Below are positions 8,660 through 17,114 of a stretch of DNA of 64,000 bases, piece after piece (position 1 is the stretch's first letter; each line of letters opens with the position of its first letter). Location of the stretch: NCBI RefSeq assembly GCF_000368565.1, contig NZ_KB849545.1, positions 298,304 through 362,303 on the forward strand. The letters are read 5' to 3'. Source of the stretch: Acinetobacter gerneri DSM 14967 = CIP 107464 = MTCC 9824 (GTDB lineage Bacteria; Pseudomonadota; Gammaproteobacteria; Pseudomonadales; Moraxellaceae). The notes beneath the pieces are model-generated. The model saw only the letters and a program-made list of their open reading frames with translations, was not told where the DNA came from and did not search any database. The translations under genes were made by a program, and so were the position numbers.

Positions 8660-10069
8660 ATGAATGCTCCAGTAACGATAGCACCTGAATTATTGACCCA
8701 ATTGACTCAAATTGTAGGTGAAAACCGCATTAAAACTGATGCTGATAGCTTAGAAAATTGGGGAAAAGATCATACTAAACATTTTGATCCAAACCCGTCA
8801 GTCATCGTTTTTCCGTCTTCAACTGAACAAGTTCAGTCCATCGTAAAATTGGCAAATCAATTTAACGTAGCCGTTACTCCGTCGGGCGGTCGTACTGGCT
8901 TATCTGCTGGTGCTGTTGCTGCCAATGGTGAAATTGTTGTTAGTTTCGACAAGATGAACCAAATTTTAGAATTTTTCCCAGCAGATCGCATGGTTCGTAT
9001 CCAAGCAGGTGTTGTGACTGAACAGTTGCAAAACTATGCTGCTGATCAGGGTATGTATTATCCAGTTGATTTTGCATCATCAGGTTCTTCTCAAATGGGC
9101 GGGAATATCGGGACAAATGCTGGTGGGATCAAAGTAATCAAATACGGTATGACACGTAATTGGGTACTTGGTTTAACAGTCGTGACAGGTAAAGGTGATG
9201 TGCTACGTTTAAACAAAGGCATGATCAAAAATGCCACTGGTTATGCGATGCAGCATTTATTTATCGGCGGTGAAGGTACTTTAGGTTTGGTGACAGAAGC
9301 TGAAATCAAACTTGAACGTGAACCACATGATTTACAAGTGATGGTACTCGGTGTACCTGATTTTGATGCGATCATGCCTGTATTACACGCATTCCAAAAG
9401 AAAATTGATTTGACTGCTTTTGAGTTCTTCGGTGAACTTGCAATGCAAAAAGTGATTGATCGTGGTCACGTGCAACGTCCATTTGAAACAGAGTGCCCTT
9501 TCTATGTTTTACTTGAGTTTGAAGCACCTTATGAGCCAATCATGGATGCTGCAATGGAAATCTTTGAGCATTGCATGGAACAAGGCTGGGTACTTGATGG
9601 TGTGATGAGCCAAAGCTTAGAACAAGTGCATAGCTTATGGCGTTTACGTGAAGATATTTCTGAAACGATCGCACCATTTACACCATACAAAAACGATATC
9701 TCGGTTCTAATCACTCACGTTCCTGCATTTATTAAAGAAATTGATGCGATCGTGGCTGAAAATTATCCTGACTTTGAAATTTGCTGGTTCGGTCATATCG
9801 GTGATGGCAATTTGCATTTAAACATTTTAAAACCTGCAAACTTATCTAAAGATGAATTCTTTGATAAATGCCAGCATGTCAACAAATATGTCTTTGAAAC
9901 TGTTGAAAAATATGATGGTTCTATCTCAGCAGAGCATGGTGTAGGTATGACCAAAAAACCATATTTGGGTTATACACGCAGTGCAGAAGAGATCGAATAT
10001 ATGAAAGCTTTGAAAAAAGTGTTCGATCCAAATGGCATCATGAATCCTGGTAAATTATTCGATTTATAA
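8660..10069 (+). CDS. FAD-linked D-2-hydroxyacid dehydrogenase, D-2-hydroxyglutarate dehydrogenase type
   Basis: A 469-residue flavoprotein of the GlcD/D2HGDH/D-lactate dehydrogenase family. The N-terminal FAD-binding half shows PSGGRTGLSAGAV and GGNIGTNAGGIKVIKYGMTR. The C-terminal FAD-oxidase domain shows the metal-site motif GHIGDGNLHLNI and the late SAEHGVGMTKKPYL motif. The length fits a single-domain D2HGDH and not the 1000-residue YdiJ type. It probably feeds electrons to an electron-transfer flavoprotein or quinone. Position opposite serA suggests it removes the D-2-hydroxyglutarate made by SerA, a coupling established in Pseudomonas; the exact substrate here is inferred. Confidence 0.85.
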   Translation: MNAPVTIAPELLTQLTQIVGENRIKTDADSLENWGKDHTKHFDPNPSVIVFPSSTEQVQSIVKLANQFNVAVTPSGGRTGLSAGAVAANGEIVVSFDKMNQILEFFPADRMVRIQAGVVTEQLQNYAADQGMYYPVDFASSGSSQMGGNIGTNAGGIKVIKYGMTRNWVLGLTVVTGKGDVLRLNKGMIKNATGYAMQHLFIGGEGTLGLVTEAEIKLEREPHDLQVMVLGVPDFDAIMPVLHAFQKKIDLTAFEFFGELAMQKVIDRGHVQRPFETECPFYVLLEFEAPYEPIMDAAMEIFEHCMEQGWVLDGVMSQSLEQVHSLWRLREDISETIAPFTPYKNDISVLITHVPAFIKEIDAIVAENYPDFEICWFGHIGDGNLHLNILKPANLSKDEFFDKCQHVNKYVFETVEKYDGSISAEHGVGMTKKPYLGYTRSAEEIEYMKALKKVFDPNGIMNPGKLFDL

Positions 10070-10112
10070 ATCATTTAGCTGTTTAGCTACACAGTTAATA
10101 TAGTGTAAATTG

Positions 10113-10144
10113 TTAAGGCATAGCATCATATGGCTATGCCTTAA
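10113..10144. other. 12-bp perfect inverted repeat after the D2HGDH-like gene
   Basis: TTAAGGCATAGC at 10113-10124 pairs perfectly with GCTATGCCTTAA at 10133-10144 around an 8-base loop. There is no strong T-run after it, so it may be a weak terminator, or an RNA element in the leader of the following lipoprotein gene, which starts 20 bases downstream. Confidence 0.5.
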
Positions 10145-10163
10145 TCATTTGGGGAATAACTTA

Positions 10164-10538
10164 ATGAAACACATATGGATAATTTCAGCTCTATGCCTAA
10201 GCGCATTTTCAGGCTGTGCGACAACAAAAAATTTAGTAAATAAAGTTGGCGGTGGAAACTCCGATACTCCCCTTGCCCAAGTGTTAAATGAACGTAGTGA
10301 TTTAAAACGTAATCTTTCGACTGTTGAACTACGTCAATATTTTAACCGTGTGGAAAATCCAACGGTCGCCGAAGTTAAATTGACAGAAACCAATTTGCTT
10401 GATGATTCAGTGCGTTCAATCCGTACTGTTTATAGCTTTAAAAATGTAGATGGTCACTGGCAACGTGTCAATACTCAAAAAGAATATCAATGTATGCGTG
10501 GCAATACTAAATCTTTCCAAAAAGCGAAATGCTCTTGA
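10164..10538 (+). CDS. Small lipoprotein of unknown function
   Basis: A 124-residue protein with a clear lipoprotein signal: a short basic start, a hydrophobic core, then AFSGC as lipobox. The mature part is polar, with two cysteines near the C-terminus (YQCMRG and KAKCS) that could form a disulphide in the periplasm. I do not recognise the family. The ATG at 10164 is chosen because GGGGA lies about 9 bases upstream and the signal peptide then starts properly; a TTG at 10110 would put 18 unrelated residues ahead of it. It follows the D2HGDH-like gene after a hairpin and is followed by a hairpin between convergent genes. Confidence 0.75.
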   Translation: MKHIWIISALCLSAFSGCATTKNLVNKVGGGNSDTPLAQVLNERSDLKRNLSTVELRQYFNRVENPTVAEVKLTETNLLDDSVRSIRTVYSFKNVDGHWQRVNTQKEYQCMRGNTKSFQKAKCS

Positions 10539-10565
10539 TCCTGATTAAAAATCAACATTTAAAAT

Positions 10566-10594
10566 CTCCCCTCAATTATCTTAATAGAGGGGAG
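10566..10594. terminator. Hairpin between convergent genes
   Basis: CTCCCCTC (10566-10573) pairs with GAGGGGAG (10587-10594) over a 13-base loop. On the minus strand it is followed by ATTTTAAAT, so it can serve as a modest terminator for either neighbour. Confidence 0.55.
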
Positions 10595-10602
10595 TGATTC
10601 AA

Positions 10603-11181
10603 TTATTCTCCGATAAAAAATGCCAATTCTAGTGCTCTAAATGGAGAAATTTGATATCCAATACTCTTAGTCATTAGTTGAAAGAAAATATCGAAATTTG
10701 TTTCATCAATTAAGTTTTGGATGAGCTGTAAATATTCAAGATAAAGTGCAGGTTGTTCAAGTTTATATTTATATGGTTTTTCATGATATAAAAATTGAAA
10801 AACTCGACTATCCCATATGGCATATTGCTCAGGATTAATGAAATGTAATAATTTTGAAGTTCCAACTAGTGAGTTATTAAAAGTTTTTTTTAAGATCCAA
10901 AGTTCTGTTTCTTTTATTAAAATTCCTTTTTTTACGTTATTTAAAATTCTTAATATATCTTCAGCATTTTTTAATTCAATTGTTTTTAAAATAGTTGGCA
11001 TCCATGAATATGTAAAACTAATTCCGATGACAATATTTTCAAGTGTAATTATTTCATTATTCTTAAAATATTCAATAAAGTATGGATAGGATAAAAGGTA
11101 ATTGGATTGATTCTTATAACTATTTTTCTTAGCGATTCTTATGATTTGATCTAAAATTTCTTGGTTTGAACTAACAGGCAT
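10603..11181 (-). CDS. AT-rich hypothetical protein with an OGG/HhH-like motif
   Basis: A 192-residue protein, rich in Ile, Leu, Lys and Asn. I do not firmly recognise it. The stretch TSKLLHFINPEQYAIWDSRV (about residues 114-133) resembles a motif of uncharacterised proteins related to the helix-hairpin-helix 8-oxoguanine glycosylase fold, where a lysine-rich helix is followed by an invariant W-D-S-R-V; this is a weak recall-based link. There are no membrane segments and no signal peptide. Base composition is clearly lower in GC than in neighbouring core genes and the start lacks a ribosome site, both suggesting acquired DNA. It faces away from the nucleotidyltransferase gene at 11331. Confidence 0.55.
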   Translation of the reverse strand: MPVSSNQEILDQIIRIAKKNSYKNQSNYLLSYPYFIEYFKNNEIITLENIVIGISFTYSWMPTILKTIELKNAEDILRILNNVKKGILIKETELWILKKTFNNSLVGTSKLLHFINPEQYAIWDSRVFQFLYHEKPYKYKLEQPALYLEYLQLIQNLIDETNFDIFFQLMTKSIGYQISPFRALELAFFIGE

Positions 11182-11330
11182 AACGATTGCTATATTCTAT
11201 AAATCATCCATATATTTTAGTTCATATTAGCCATAAATACATAAATTGAGAAAAAAGTATTAAAAAATGAAAAATTATTATATGTTCATAGGAATAGAAT
11301 TATATTGTAAATAAGAGCCTCGTTATATCA

Positions 11331-12095
11331 ATGGATATTAAACAAGAAATCCAAAATTTATTTGAAAATAGAGATGAACGTCCACTGTTTTATATCGAAA
11401 GTGGCAGTCGTTTATGGGGCATGGCAAGTCCAGACAGTGACTATGATGTCAGAGGTTTTCATCTCCCGTCTAAAGCCCAATACTATGATTATCGAAAGCA
11501 CCGCGATTTGATTGAAATCATGGATGGGGATTTTGACTTTGTATCTTTCGATTTAGACAAAATGTTTGGCTTACTTGCTAAAAGCAATCCAACCGTTTTG
11601 GAATGGGTTCGTGCTCATATTGTCTATTTCAATGAATTTCCAGAGTGGGACAAATTTCGAGATGATTTACTGCAACGTATAGACTATAAGGCATTGTATT
11701 ATCATTATTTATCTCTTGCCAAAGGTGGCATGAATATAATGCAAACTGCGGATAATTTCACATATAAAAAAGTGTTCTATTCAATTCGAGGATTGATGTC
11801 GGCAGAGTTAGCAACACAACGAATCATGCCTGAATTACTCATCACAGATTTATTCGCACAAATCAGCCCAAATGATCCTTTACGACATTGGGCTGAAGAT
11901 TATTTAGAAATTAAGAAGCAAAAAAAGGAAAAGGCTCAACTCCCTGAGTTAGAACAAGTTCGAATTTTAAAGTTACTGACGGATAAAATCGAAGCACTTA
12001 ATTTATGTGCTATTGAACACACCAATGAGATCGAAAAACTACAGCAATATTTAACCGAATATAGTTTTAATCTAAAACAATATTTTTACGGTTAA
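11331..12095 (+). CDS. Predicted nucleotidyltransferase, RlaP/YcgL type
   Basis: A 254-residue protein. Near residue 24 it carries ESGSRLWGMASPDSDYDVRG, the diagnostic motif of the DNA-polymerase-beta-fold nucleotidyltransferases grouped as RlaP (PF10127, COG3541): G-S then a paired D-x-D that would bind two metals. RlaP proteins are predicted to act in RNA repair or modification; no substrate is proven. The rest of the protein is helical, including a leucine-rich tail. No ligase or kinase/phosphatase partner of an RNA-repair operon is next to it. The ATG at 11331 lacks a strong ribosome site but begins where the domain begins. The upstream region is very AT-rich. Confidence 0.75.
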   Translation: MDIKQEIQNLFENRDERPLFYIESGSRLWGMASPDSDYDVRGFHLPSKAQYYDYRKHRDLIEIMDGDFDFVSFDLDKMFGLLAKSNPTVLEWVRAHIVYFNEFPEWDKFRDDLLQRIDYKALYYHYLSLAKGGMNIMQTADNFTYKKVFYSIRGLMSAELATQRIMPELLITDLFAQISPNDPLRHWAEDYLEIKKQKKEKAQLPELEQVRILKLLTDKIEALNLCAIEHTNEIEKLQQYLTEYSFNLKQYFYG

Positions 12096-12336
12096 CAAAT
12101 CCCCAGCCTTTTGTTAAAATACGCCCACGAACCGAGTGGGTGTACTCTGTTTAGTTTTCATTCTCACGTTTTATAAACGCATCTTTTAGACACTTTGTGA
12201 ATACAGTGTTTCCAAGTCGCTAAAACCTTAGCGCAATCACAATTTAAATATTTAACACAGTGCTTGTCATTGGGCTTAAGTTTATTTATTTCAAAATAAG
12301 CGGGCTTTCAGCACTTCAATAAAAAGTAGTTACACA

Positions 12337-13566
12337 ATGCAAAAAGTTCAAACAACTGCATTAAATCGTTCTACCTTAATGTTTCCGCTGGCCTTAGTGC
12401 TCTATGAGTTTGCGGTATATATAGGCAACGATTTAGTTCAACCCGCAATGCTTGCCATCACCAAAGACTTCAATGTCAGTACGGATTGGGCACCCTCTTC
12501 CATGTCATTTTATTTATTGGGTGGGGCTTGTGTGGCATGGTTACTCGGACCATTATCAGACAGACTTGGTCGTAAAAAAGTCTTGCTTGCAGGCGTGATG
12601 TTTTTTGTCGTTTGCTGTTTGGCGATCTTATTCACACAAAATATCCAACAATTTATCGGACTACGCTTTTTACAAGGCATGGGATTATCGGTCATTTCCG
12701 CTGTGGGTTATGCTGCAATCCAAGAAAGCTTTGAAGAACGAGATGCGATCAAAGTCATGGCTCTGATGGCAAATATCTCATTGCTTGCACCTCTGCTCGG
12801 TCCCGTTCTTGGTGCATTTTTAATTGATCATGTGTCATGGCATTGGGGATTTATTAGCATTGCCTTTTTGGCATTTTTAAGCTGGTTTGGTTTAAAAAGT
12901 AAAATGCCTGAGCAAAAAGTGAGTATTCCAAAACAGCCGATCAGTTATATTTTAGATGACTTTAAAGTTGTGTTTAAAAACAAACGCTTTTTAGGTTTAA
13001 CCCTGTCATTGCCTTTGATTGCTATGCCTTTAATGCTGTGGATCGCACTTTCTCCTGTCATGTTGATTGAAGACTTAGGGCTTAGCAGTATGCAATATGG
13101 CTTGGCGCAATTCCCTGTTTTAGGTGGATTGATACTCGGTAATATTGTTTTGATTAAAATCATTGACCGTTATCCATTGGGAAAAACCACAATGATCGGA
13201 CTACCGATTATGTTGATGGGTACTATTATTTTACTACTCGGTGCAATTTGGCAGCAGTATTTGATCCTTTGCTTGATCTTAGGAATGAGTTTGGTCAGCT
13301 TTGGTGAAGGGATTAGTTTCTCTGTACTTTACCGCTTTACCTTGATGTCCTCTGAGGTATCTAAAGGTACAGTCGCTGCGAGTGTTTCTATGCTCATGAT
13401 GTTTGCTTTCTTTATTATTATTGAAGCATCGCGTGAATTGTTTATTCATTTTCATATTTGGGCTTATGTCCTGACATGTTTTGTATTGATCGCCTTATGG
13501 TTTAGTTTCCCTCGAATGGAATTGAAAAAAATCATGCAAGAACGTAAGGCAAGAGGCGAGTTTTAA
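12337..13566 (+). CDS. craA: CraA-type MFS multidrug exporter (MdfA family)
   Basis: A 409-residue proton-driven major facilitator protein with 12 helices. The sequence is very close to what I know of Acinetobacter CraA, the intrinsic chloramphenicol exporter: same length, same N-terminal block, and PSSMSFYLLGG. Motif A reads GPLSDRLGRKKVLL and motif C ends LLGPVLGAFL. Glu24 and Asp32 in the first helix match the acidic pair (E26 and D34) that MdfA uses for proton and cation coupling. Expected substrates are chloramphenicol and possibly other phenicols or dyes. It is preceded by a 241-bp gap with no regulator gene beside it and ends at a strong terminator. Confidence 0.9.
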   Translation: MQKVQTTALNRSTLMFPLALVLYEFAVYIGNDLVQPAMLAITKDFNVSTDWAPSSMSFYLLGGACVAWLLGPLSDRLGRKKVLLAGVMFFVVCCLAILFTQNIQQFIGLRFLQGMGLSVISAVGYAAIQESFEERDAIKVMALMANISLLAPLLGPVLGAFLIDHVSWHWGFISIAFLAFLSWFGLKSKMPEQKVSIPKQPISYILDDFKVVFKNKRFLGLTLSLPLIAMPLMLWIALSPVMLIEDLGLSSMQYGLAQFPVLGGLILGNIVLIKIIDRYPLGKTTMIGLPIMLMGTIILLLGAIWQQYLILCLILGMSLVSFGEGISFSVLYRFTLMSSEVSKGTVAASVSMLMMFAFFIIIEASRELFIHFHIWAYVLTCFVLIALWFSFPRMELKKIMQERKARGEF

Positions 13567-13598
13567 ACAAGGAAGATCCAAATGCACATCAAAAAAGG

Positions 13599-13626
13599 TA
13601 AAACTGGGCAATATGCCCAGTTTTTT
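13599..13626. terminator. Terminator between craA and the Sel1-repeat gene
   Basis: AAAACTGGGC / GCCCAGTTTT stem with a 5-base loop and T-runs in both directions, between convergent genes. Confidence 0.85.
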
Positions 13627-13678
13627 ATTCTCTATCTTCAGGATTGAATGAAAATACGCATTTCAAATTTCGTGTATT

Positions 13679-15115
13679 TTAACTTTCAATCGCTGCTGCT
13701 TCGATGTGCTGATGTTCTTTGGCTAAATTGAGATATTTCAAAGCTGTTTTTTTACTTTTCTTCACGCCTGTACCATTGCTATATGCTTGATACAATTCAA
13801 AATATGCATCGACATCGCCCAAACCTGCAGCTTCTTTCAGATAATCAATCACCATTTGCCAATCTACTTCGCCAGCCAAACCATTCTTATGATGTTGTGC
13901 GAGTAAATAGTAAGCTCTAGGTACAGCTTGATCTTTAGCCTTGTGTAACCACTCAAGCGCTTGTTGCATTTGGTCGCGTTTTTGCTCTAAAACATACATA
14001 CACAACATGGCTTGAGCATGCCCTTTTTCGGCAGAAGAACTTAATAACAGATGATGTGATTCGTGCTCGATCGGGAAAGTCATCGACAATTCAAACTCTG
14101 CATCAGGATTGTACTTTTGTGCCGCTTGATCCAACCAATACAAACCTAAATCTGAATTTTTCTCAGTTCCCAAACCATAGCGATAACATTGAGCCAAAGA
14201 AAATTGTGCTTCAGAATGCCCCTGCGTCGCAGCTTGAGTGAGTAAATTAAATGAATCTCGTGCAGCTTTTTGTCTTTTTACCTCATCTTCAATAAGATCA
14301 ATATCTTGCAGGATTTCGATTGCAGCCAAATAAGCTGCTTCGATATGCCCAAATTCCGCAGCTTTCAGTAAAAATTCATGTGCGATTTCTCGTGAACCAT
14401 TCGCAGATTGTTGTTCAATAATGGCACGGACAAAACAACCAAATGGACTATTTTGTTCTTGAGAAGCTTGGGCATATTTAAAAGCTTTTTCTTCATCGCC
14501 TGATTTTATATAGCTATATGCCAAAATTGCACAAATAAAACTATCGTCATTCGCCAATGCTTCAAGTGCAGACTGCACCTGTTTTTGTGGGAAAATATCT
14601 GATTCGACCAGATATTTTAGGCTTTCTTGATGTTTGTTTTTTACATAACTATCAATCAATGTTTGCAATGAATCTTCTGCATGATTTTGTTTGATCAAAC
14701 TCAAAATTGCATCAGGATGCTTGAGCTCTATTGCTCGTTTTAGATGCTCATCCGCCTTCTGTAAATTGACTACACCTTTGCTCTCTTCTTGATAAAGCTG
14801 AGCCAACATCCATTCAGCATTTGCATCATTCGACTGACAAGCAAGCTCAAAAAACTTCACCGCTAACGTGCTATTTTGATCAACATAGTGACCGTTTAGA
14901 TACCAAACACCAAGCAAATAACTTGCAGGAGCATAAGCTTGATTTGAGGCATCAACCAGCTTATTGACCCGTTGCTGAGCCTCATCTCGATCACGTGCTA
15001 TTGCCTGCTGTTCTACCGCAATAACCCATTGATAAATCGCTTCTGGATGGGTAAGCCCTAACAAATCACGCTCGATATTTTCAGCATTTATTTTATCTGA
15101 TGTATTCAACAACAT
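13679..15115 (-). CDS. Sel1/TPR repeat protein
   Basis: A 478-residue protein made largely of Sel1-like helical repeats. Recognisable units include ASYLLGVWYLNG, ANAEWMLAQLYQEE, SEAQFSLAQCYRYGLGTEKN, PRAYYLLAQHHKNGLAG and VDAYFELYQAYSNGTGVKKS. Such repeats form a curved solenoid used for protein-protein contacts. There is no signal peptide or membrane segment, so it should be cytoplasmic. The partner is unknown and nothing nearby suggests one. It is probably a single-gene unit: convergent with craA and divergent from the EamA exporter. Confidence 0.82.
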   Translation of the reverse strand: MLLNTSDKINAENIERDLLGLTHPEAIYQWVIAVEQQAIARDRDEAQQRVNKLVDASNQAYAPASYLLGVWYLNGHYVDQNSTLAVKFFELACQSNDANAEWMLAQLYQEESKGVVNLQKADEHLKRAIELKHPDAILSLIKQNHAEDSLQTLIDSYVKNKHQESLKYLVESDIFPQKQVQSALEALANDDSFICAILAYSYIKSGDEEKAFKYAQASQEQNSPFGCFVRAIIEQQSANGSREIAHEFLLKAAEFGHIEAAYLAAIEILQDIDLIEDEVKRQKAARDSFNLLTQAATQGHSEAQFSLAQCYRYGLGTEKNSDLGLYWLDQAAQKYNPDAEFELSMTFPIEHESHHLLLSSSAEKGHAQAMLCMYVLEQKRDQMQQALEWLHKAKDQAVPRAYYLLAQHHKNGLAGEVDWQMVIDYLKEAAGLGDVDAYFELYQAYSNGTGVKKSKKTALKYLNLAKEHQHIEAAAIES

Positions 15116-15329
15116 CTTATATTCCTAAAGTTTTACATATACTTTTAATCAATATTTATCTTACCCCATTATTTTAAAATTATATAAAAATATAATCTTT
15201 TTATTGTGATTGTTTCTGCTAAGCCTATCTGAGTTTTTCAGGTATTTGAAATACGATTAACTTTGATTTTACACAGCAAAGGTCTCTACAAAAATGTTAA
15301 GATGTTAAAAAATTCAATCCTTGGTCTAT

Positions 15330-16193
15330 ATGCAAAACTCCCAACTTCTTGCGGTGATGTTCATGGTTTTATCCATGATCGCCTATCAGATTAGCGCGTC
15401 TTTTGCGAAACAATTATTTGAAGTTTTAGACCCTTTAACGGTTGTAACATTGCGACTTTGCTTTGCCTCGATCATCATTTTTGTGATGTTCAGATCATGG
15501 AAAATCATTAAACGATTGCCCGATCTCAAATGGAAAGATCTACTCCTCTATAGCGGTTCAGTCTGTTTGATGAATGTATTGTTCTATTCTTCACTGGGGC
15601 TTTTACCTCAAGGCATCGCTGTAGGTATTGAATTTTTAGGACCATTGACCCTCGCACTACTCTCAATTCAACAAAAGTCAGATTATCTTTGGGTGGTTTT
15701 AGCGATCTTTGGTATCGCCTTAATGGTGCCTTGGCATGATGCGGCAGGACACAATTTTTCTTATCTCGGTGCATTTTTTGCTTTAGCTGCGGGAGCGTGT
15801 TGGGCACTGTATATCTATTATGGTCAGCGCGTCGTTCGTCAAAATATCGGCTTACATGCCTTGACCATAGCGATTGCCCTTTCTGCAATGGTACTTCTGC
15901 CAATCACCGCGATCCGAAATCCTACTCAATTATTTGACACACAATATTGGATCTATGGGATTTTGATTGCGCTCCTCGCTACTGCGATTCCTTATGCCTT
16001 AGATTTAATGGCACTTAAACGTTTAAGCAAATTGAGTTACGGGACATTATCAAGCTTATCTCCTGCGATCGGTGCGATTGCAGGCATGGTTTTATTGAAA
16101 GAGCATATCACGGTATTTCAGGTGATTGCCTTGGTATGCATCATGCTCGCGTCGATCGGCGTGACGCTACGCTCAAGCAAATCTATTGATTGA
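15330..16193 (+). CDS. EamA/RhtA-like drug/metabolite transporter (paralog)
   Basis: A 287-residue, ten-helix protein with two EamA repeats, similar along its length to the exporter at 6026-6904: compare PQGIAVGIEFLGPLTLALL with the equivalent block there. RhtA-type amino acid export is the likely role, but the substrate is unproven. The ATG at 15330 is preferred over a TTG three codons earlier. The gene is divergent from the Sel1-repeat gene and ends at a hairpin shared with the convergent TSUP permease. Confidence 0.82.
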   Translation: MQNSQLLAVMFMVLSMIAYQISASFAKQLFEVLDPLTVVTLRLCFASIIIFVMFRSWKIIKRLPDLKWKDLLLYSGSVCLMNVLFYSSLGLLPQGIAVGIEFLGPLTLALLSIQQKSDYLWVVLAIFGIALMVPWHDAAGHNFSYLGAFFALAAGACWALYIYYGQRVVRQNIGLHALTIAIALSAMVLLPITAIRNPTQLFDTQYWIYGILIALLATAIPYALDLMALKRLSKLSYGTLSSLSPAIGAIAGMVLLKEHITVFQVIALVCIMLASIGVTLRSSKSID

Positions 16194-16218
16194 AAATATA
16201 AATGTTCTTAGGCTGATA

Positions 16219-16248
16219 CAAAAAAGGATGGCTCATGCCATCTTTTTT
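16219..16248. terminator. Terminator between EamA exporter and TSUP permease
   Basis: AAAAGGATGGC / GCCATCTTTT stem with a TCAT loop and T-run, between convergent genes. Confidence 0.75.
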
Positions 16249-16292
16249 ATTGAGTCTGTTTTATTTGATCAATGATGTGAAATAGATCTAGA

Positions 16293-17108
16293 CTAACTTC
16301 CAGTAAAGATTTGATAAGCCAGTTTTACGATCAACACGCTCACCAAAATCAAGAAAATAATGCGGATAAAACCACTACCGTATTTTAAAGCCATTTTCAC
16401 GCCAACCAATGAGCCTGCAACGTTAGAAACAGCCATCGTCAAACCCAGTGCAAATAGCACATGACCTGTTGGAATAAAGAAACTTAAAGCTGCAAAATTG
16501 GTCATAAAATTACCAATTTTAGATAATGCAGAAGCATTGATAAAATCAACTTTCAAATAGCGGATAAAGTAAAAAATGAAAAAACTGCCCGTTCCCGGTC
16601 CAAAAATCCCATCATAAAAACCAATGAGTAGACCGCCTACGCCTGCGAGAAAGAGTATTTTAGGCGTAATGCTTTGCTGAAAATGCACTTGACCAAATTG
16701 CTTTTTGGTAAAGGTATAAATCGCAATCACGATCAGCATAAACAGTACAAAAGGTCGCAGTACTGATGGAGGAATCATCGAAACACATGCTGCACCACCA
16801 AATGAGCTGATAAATGCAGTTACCCCGATGACAGCAAGCAATTTCCATTGGATTTTGACTTGACGCATATAGGACACAGCAGCCGATGCTGTACCACAAA
16901 TTGAGGCTAATTTATTGGTACCAAACACTGTTGCTGTAGAGAAATGAGGTAATGCGCCCATCAGTGCAGGAATCTGTATTAGCCCACCACCACCAACAGC
17001 AGCATCAATAGCACCTGCGCAAAAGGCAAAGAAAACCAAACTGAGAATGGTATGCGCTTCTAGTCCAAAGACAGAATTGACCAAACTCAGTATTGAATGC
17101 ATATCCAT
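16293..17108 (-). CDS. TSUP family permease (TauE/SafE)
   Basis: A 271-residue inner-membrane protein with about eight hydrophobic helices in two related halves. The first half has GAIDAAVGGGGLIQIPALMG and FGTNKLASICGTASA; the second has GFYDGIFGPGTGSFF and ALSKIGNFMTNFAAL. These duplicated glycine-rich motifs define the sulfite exporter/TauE family, which moves sulfur-containing organic anions. The substrate here is not known. The start lies only 6 bases after the truB stop on the same strand, so the two genes are probably co-transcribed. Confidence 0.85.
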   Translation of the reverse strand: MDMHSILSLVNSVFGLEAHTILSLVFFAFCAGAIDAAVGGGGLIQIPALMGALPHFSTATVFGTNKLASICGTASAAVSYMRQVKIQWKLLAVIGVTAFISSFGGAACVSMIPPSVLRPFVLFMLIVIAIYTFTKKQFGQVHFQQSITPKILFLAGVGGLLIGFYDGIFGPGTGSFFIFYFIRYLKVDFINASALSKIGNFMTNFAALSFFIPTGHVLFALGLTMAVSNVAGSLVGVKMALKYGSGFIRIIFLILVSVLIVKLAYQIFTGS

Positions 17109-17114
17109 ACATCA

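Noticed and set aside
10603-12095. Toxin-antitoxin or complete defence operon
   Set aside because: The two genes are divergent, of unequal type, and carry no recognised toxin, antitoxin or nuclease domain; only an accessory-gene suspicion can be supported.
12120-12145. CCCAC/GTGGG hairpin after the RlaP gene as a terminator
   Set aside because: Only a five-base stem and no T-run follow; too weak to annotate.
15526-15903. 125-codon minus-strand frame inside the EamA exporter
   Set aside because: Arg/Lys-rich low-complexity translation fully inside a recognised transporter gene on the other strand.
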